DNA of 8,598 nt from assembly GCA_003456855.1 (NCBI GenBank), contig DMOO01000222.1, positions 1 through 8,598 of the forward strand, in the 5' to 3' direction. Each line of letters begins with the position of its first letter. Position 1 is the stretch's first letter. Positions 5,634 through 8,598 of this stretch are shown piece after piece. The stretch comes from Sphaerochaeta sp. (GTDB lineage Bacteria; Spirochaetota; Spirochaetia; Sphaerochaetales; Sphaerochaetaceae). The notes under the pieces were generated by a model, which worked only from the letters and a program-made list of their open reading frames with translations, was not told the origin of the DNA and did no database searches. The translations under genes were made by a program, and so were the position numbers.

Positions 5634-6233
5634 ATGCGCATACTATTGGCAAGCTCAAACGAGCATAAAAGACATGAGATACAGCAGATGTTCCCAAACC
5701 ATGAGATTGTACTTCCCAAGGAGTTGGGAATTGATTTCGACTGCGAGGAGAACGGCACAACCTTCCTTGAGAATGCCATGATAAAGGCCTCAGCCCTCTA
5801 TGAGGTGGCAAAGGATCTTGGACTGCCTATTCTGGCAGACGATTCCGGCCTTATGGTCCCTGCCCTCCCTGGCAGACTTGGGGTCAAGACCGCAAGGTTC
5901 GGAGCTGAGGACGGAGGCCCTCTTCTTTCAGCACATGAGAAGAACCAGCTTCTGATAAAGATGCTCGATGGGAAGGAAGGCAAGGACAGAGAGGCCTTCT
6001 TTGTGTGTGCACTGGTTCTCATGTTCAACCCATACAGAATCTACACCGCAGTTGAATCAGCAGAGGGACACATCCTGAAGGAAGAGGTCAACGGCACCGG
6101 AGGCTTCGGCTACGACCCGGTCTTCCACTGCAACGAGGCAGGCTGCTCCATGGCAATGCTTCCGGATGGGCAGAAGAACCTCTACAGCCACAGAGGAAAG
6201 GCAGTAAGGGCAATCCAGAAATTCATTGATTAG
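5634..6233 (+). CDS. rdgB: dITP/XTP pyrophosphatase (RdgB/HAM1 family)
   Basis: This house-cleaning enzyme hydrolyses non-canonical purine triphosphates (dITP, ITP, XTP) to the monophosphate and pyrophosphate, keeping deaminated bases out of DNA and RNA. The 199-residue form shows ILLASSNEHKRHEI (3-16), the family's phosphate-binding N-terminus; ENGTTFLENAMIKA (39-52); LADDSGL (67-73) with the metal/catalytic aspartates D69-D70; GGFGYDPVF (156-164); and SHRGKA (185-190). The usual TFAEM before KNxxSHRG is replaced by SMAML, a minor variation. I chose the ATG at 5634 because the family starts right at this strand. An in-frame ATG at 5619 and a TTG at 5595 would add unrelated residues. None of these starts has a clear ribosome site. 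The upstream stop codon is 32 bases before, inside a small TTGAA/TTCAA inverted repeat, so coupled translation is likely. Confidence 0.95.
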   Translation: MRILLASSNEHKRHEIQQMFPNHEIVLPKELGIDFDCEENGTTFLENAMIKASALYEVAKDLGLPILADDSGLMVPALPGRLGVKTARFGAEDGGPLLSAHEKNQLLIKMLDGKEGKDREAFFVCALVLMFNPYRIYTAVESAEGHILKEEVNGTGGFGYDPVFHCNEAGCSMAMLPDGQKNLYSHRGKAVRAIQKFID

Positions 6234-6254
6234 GCAAAAAAATAGGAGATATAT

Positions 6255-8036
6255 ATGGCAAAGGAAATTCCGTTGAGAAGTCAGGTCAACGAATCTGACA
6301 AGTGGGATCTGAGCAGTCTCTATCCATGTGATGAGGCTTGGGAGACAGACCTTCAGAAACTTCAGAAGAAGGTTGAGGAAGCGGGTAAGTTCAAGGGAAC
6401 CCTCGGAAAGGACCCTGAGAACCTTCTTTCAGCCATGAAATGGATATCAGATGCATTCATGCTTGCAGAGCAGGTCTACGTCTATGCATCACTCAAGTCC
6501 TCTGCAGAGGCGAACGACCCTGAGAACCAGAGGAAGATGGGAGTTGTATCGCAGGTCTACACCAGCCTTGTGGCAGCTACAAGCTACATGGACCCTGAGA
6601 TCCTGGAGATCAAGAACCTCGAGAAGTGGATCGAGTCAAATGACTTCGATGACAGCCGCGTCTATCTCAAGAAGATACTTCGCCAGAAGGAGCACACCCT
6701 CTCCCCTAAGGAAGAGGAGATCCTTGCAAAGCAGTCAGAGCTTCAGGGCACCCCGCAGAGAGCCTTCAGCATGCTGACGAACGTCGATATGGACTTCGGC
6801 AAGGTGGATGACATCCCACTCTCACAGAGCACATGGTCACAGTTCATGATCAGCCCGGACAGAGACCTCAGACGCCGTGCCTACGACCAGTTCTATGCAA
6901 CATACCAGGGCCATGAGCAGACAATCGCAACCCTCTATGCAGGTTCTGTCAAGCAGGACATCTTCAATGCAAGGATCAAGGGCTTCGACACCGCTCTTGA
7001 TGCAGCACTGTATCGCGATGATGTTCCGAAGAGCGTCTACACCGGTCTTATCGAGGCTGTTCACAAGGCATTCCCCACCCTCCATCGCTACTATGCCCTG
7101 AGAAAGAGGATCCTTGGAGTCCAGGAGCTCAGGCACTACGATGTCTACGTTCCACTCGTAAGCTCAATCAAGACACACAAGACCTACGAAGAGGCAGCGG
7201 AGATTGTCAGAGAAGCCCTTCAGCCACTCGGAGAGGACTATGTGAAGACCATCTACAAGGGAATCACAACAGACCGTTGGGTTGACAGATACGAGAACAA
7301 AGGCAAGCGCAGCGGAGCCTTCTCAAGCGGTGGATTCATCGGAGCCCCTTACATTCTCCTCAACTACAAGGAGGATGTCATCGGTGACGTCTTCACCCTT
7401 GCCCATGAGGGTGGCCACAGCATGCACAGCTATTACTCAAAGCGCAACAACCCGTTCCTCTGCTACGACTACACCATCTTCGAGGCAGAGGTTGCATCGA
7501 CCTTCAATGAGCAGCTGGTGGCGAAGTACCTGATCGACAATGCAGAGAACGAGACCATGAAGACCTACATCATCGCAAAGCAGATCGATGACATCATCGC
7601 AACACTGTTCCGCCAGACCATGTTCGCGGAGTTCGAGCTCCTCTGCCACACACAGCAGGAGAACGGACAGCCACTGACAGCCTCGACAATGAGAAAGACC
7701 TACAGAGGTCTGCTTGAGGCCTACTTCGGACCGGAGATGAAGTTCGAGGAGAACTCAGACCTTGAAGGTCTCAGGATCCCTCACTTCTACAACGCATACT
7801 ATGTCTACAAGTACTCAACCGGCATCTCAGCCGCAATCGCACTCTCGGAGAGAGTCCTCAACGGCGGAGAACAGGAGCTCCAGGACTACCTCGGATTCCT
7901 CAAGTCCGGTGGTTCCAAGTTCCCGATCCAGACCCTCAAGGGTGCCGGAGTCGACATGTCAACACAGGCTCCTGTGGAGGCTGCAACAAAGAAGTTCGCC
8001 AACCTTCTGGACCAGTTCGAGAAGCTCATCGGCTAA
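6255..8036 (+). CDS. pepF: Oligoendopeptidase F (M3 family zinc metallopeptidase)
   Basis: This cytosolic zinc peptidase cuts short peptides internally, helping to recycle peptides taken up or released from proteins. At 593 residues it has the normal PepF length. The N-terminal helical part starts with SDKWDLSSLYP (14-24), the family's opening motif. The zinc site is HEGGHS (384-389) with ligands H384 and H388 and catalytic E385, and E412 in FEAEVAST as the expected third ligand. The conserved substrate-binding stretch HFYNAYYVYKYSTG follows at about 512-525. AGGAG (6244-6248) lies 6 bases before the ATG. It follows rdgB by 21 bases, so the two are probably co-transcribed. No signal peptide is visible. 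Substrate range cannot be read from sequence. Confidence 0.96.
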   Translation: MAKEIPLRSQVNESDKWDLSSLYPCDEAWETDLQKLQKKVEEAGKFKGTLGKDPENLLSAMKWISDAFMLAEQVYVYASLKSSAEANDPENQRKMGVVSQVYTSLVAATSYMDPEILEIKNLEKWIESNDFDDSRVYLKKILRQKEHTLSPKEEEILAKQSELQGTPQRAFSMLTNVDMDFGKVDDIPLSQSTWSQFMISPDRDLRRRAYDQFYATYQGHEQTIATLYAGSVKQDIFNARIKGFDTALDAALYRDDVPKSVYTGLIEAVHKAFPTLHRYYALRKRILGVQELRHYDVYVPLVSSIKTHKTYEEAAEIVREALQPLGEDYVKTIYKGITTDRWVDRYENKGKRSGAFSSGGFIGAPYILLNYKEDVIGDVFTLAHEGGHSMHSYYSKRNNPFLCYDYTIFEAEVASTFNEQLVAKYLIDNAENETMKTYIIAKQIDDIIATLFRQTMFAEFELLCHTQQENGQPLTASTMRKTYRGLLEAYFGPEMKFEENSDLEGLRIPHFYNAYYVYKYSTGISAAIALSERVLNGGEQELQDYLGFLKSGGSKFPIQTLKGAGVDMSTQAPVEAATKKFANLLDQFEKLIG

Positions 8037-8057
8037 GCACAGAACAAAAAGAGAAGG

Positions 8058-8100
8058 AAGGGACTGTCGCAGAATAGAAAACTGCACAGTCCCTTTTCTT
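8058..8100 (+). terminator. Rho-independent terminator of pepF
   Basis: A 12-base-pair stem with one bulged C at 8068 (8060-8072 with 8082-8093) closes a 9-base loop. It is followed by a T-rich tail (8094-8101, interrupted by one C). It begins about 20 bases after the stop codon. Confidence 0.9.
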
Positions 8101-8115
8101 TGAAAACTTGATGGA

Positions 8116-8150
8116 AAGAGAGCCTGATTCATTAGGAGTCGGGCTCTTTT
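8116..8150. terminator. Second hairpin, possibly a bidirectional or IS-associated terminator
   Basis: A 15-base-pair stem (8116-8130 with 8136-8150, three G-T pairs) closes a 5-base loop and ends in TTTT on the plus strand. It sits 16 bases after the pepF terminator and 61 bases beyond the 3' end of the minus-strand transposase gene. It could back up pepF termination, terminate the transposase transcript in the other direction, or mark the insertion site. The minus-strand T run is weak. Confidence 0.55.
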
Positions 8151-8598
8151 CTCGTTTACTTGTGTTTCAGGGCAGACTACCCCCGTGGAAGTGATGGGGA
8201 TTGAAAGAAAATCAGGCTGTTTCTTCTGTTGGTCCGGCCTTGATGCGATACCAGAACGGAGTGCCAACCTTGTTCTGTTCGATTCTGGCTGCAAGCTGTA
8301 CGGTGTTCACTGCCATGCAGCAGATGATCCATTCGGAGAATACTCTGGCTTTTCCGAAAGAGCTGAACCTGCGCAGTCCGAACTGTTGTTTCTGGAATGC
8401 GAAACGGCCTTCTACCTGAATGCTCCTGTTTGCCCTGACTTCGGCACCGAAGTCCGATGACAGCCGCTCATAGGCAAGACGTCTGTACTTCTGATGTCCG
8501 ATCATGACATCGAACTTCTTGTACCTGTTCTTCTTCGGATTCCTGATGCAGCTTTTCCTGTAAGGGCAGGAGGCACAACCCCAACGGCATTCATAGGT
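8151..8598 (-). mobile_element. Insertion sequence of IS1182-like type, left part only
   Basis: The transposase gene at 8212-8598 shows that an insertion sequence enters from the right edge. Its left boundary must lie between the pepF terminators and 8211; I place it only roughly at 8151, because the other end is outside the window and the terminal inverted repeats cannot be matched. No target duplication can be tested. Confidence 0.55.
8212..8598 (-). CDS. IS1182-like DDE transposase, C-terminal 128 residues
   Basis: The reading frame is open from the right edge to a TGA at 8214-8212, so this is the 3' part of a longer gene. It begins with a cysteine cluster, CRWGCASCPYRKSC (4-17 of the visible part), typical of the linker found in IS1182-type transposases. 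It continues with YRRLAYERLSSDFGAEVRANR and then RSIQVEGRF, where the glutamate fits the third acidic residue of the DDE catalytic triad. The following FGLRRFSSFGKARVFSEW and CCMAVNTVQLAARI match the family's C-terminal helices. The two catalytic aspartates and the DNA-binding domain would be outside the window. An internal ATG at 8505 is not the start. The visible part is intact; whether the element is active cannot be judged. Confidence 0.85.
   Translation of the reverse strand, partial: TYECRWGCASCPYRKSCIRNPKKNRYKKFDVMIGHQKYRRLAYERLSSDFGAEVRANRSIQVEGRFAFQKQQFGLRRFSSFGKARVFSEWIICCMAVNTVQLAARIEQNKVGTPFWYRIKAGPTEETA

Noticed and set aside
8185..8460. 91-residue plus-strand frame at the right edge
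   Set aside because: Opposite the transposase frame, which has recognisable motifs and stays open to the window edge.

Overview
The window looks like ordinary bacterial chromosome, most likely from a host-associated spirochaete (Treponema/Sphaerochaeta-like). That placement is an inference from the protein flavour: a compact ~330-residue class II aldolase, a small ZapB-like coiled coil behind infC-rpmI-rplT, and two poorly conserved proteins. No 16S or other decisive marker is present. Nearly all the sequence is accounted for by housekeeping genes. I see no CRISPR array, tRNA, rRNA, prophage or obvious defence system.

Layout. Bases 1-1370, minus strand: an unrecognised membrane-anchored protein with a possible periplasmic-binding-like fold, followed 1 base later by the 5' part of an endonuclease III gene (nth) that runs off the left edge. 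Bases 1371-1471 form a compact divergent promoter region. Bases 1472-2515, plus strand: a class II fructose-bisphosphate aldolase gene (fba) with its own consensus promoter and intrinsic terminator. Bases 2559-4281: the infC-rpmI-rplT translation operon (IF3, bL35, bL20), with a structured infC-rpmI gap that may be an autoregulatory site, ending in a ZapB-like gene and a strong terminator.

Bases 4282-4500 are an AT-rich gene-free stretch containing inverted repeats, including a 13-base operator-like palindrome just before the next gene. Bases 4501-8036: an apparent operon of an unrecognised 366-residue protein with faint sigma-70-like segments, the house-cleaning NTP pyrophosphatase rdgB, and oligoendopeptidase F (pepF). 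Two consecutive hairpins (8058-8150) follow pepF. The right edge (8212-8598, minus strand) is the C-terminal part of an IS1182-like DDE transposase, so an insertion sequence sits tail-to-tail against the pepF operon.

The genes serve glycolysis (fba), translation initiation and 50S assembly (infC-rpmI-rplT), cell division (zapB-like), nucleotide and DNA quality control (rdgB, nth) and peptide turnover (pepF). The most interesting unknowns are the 366-residue sigma-like protein with its upstream palindrome, and the membrane protein coupled to nth. Neither amounts to strong evidence for a new system.
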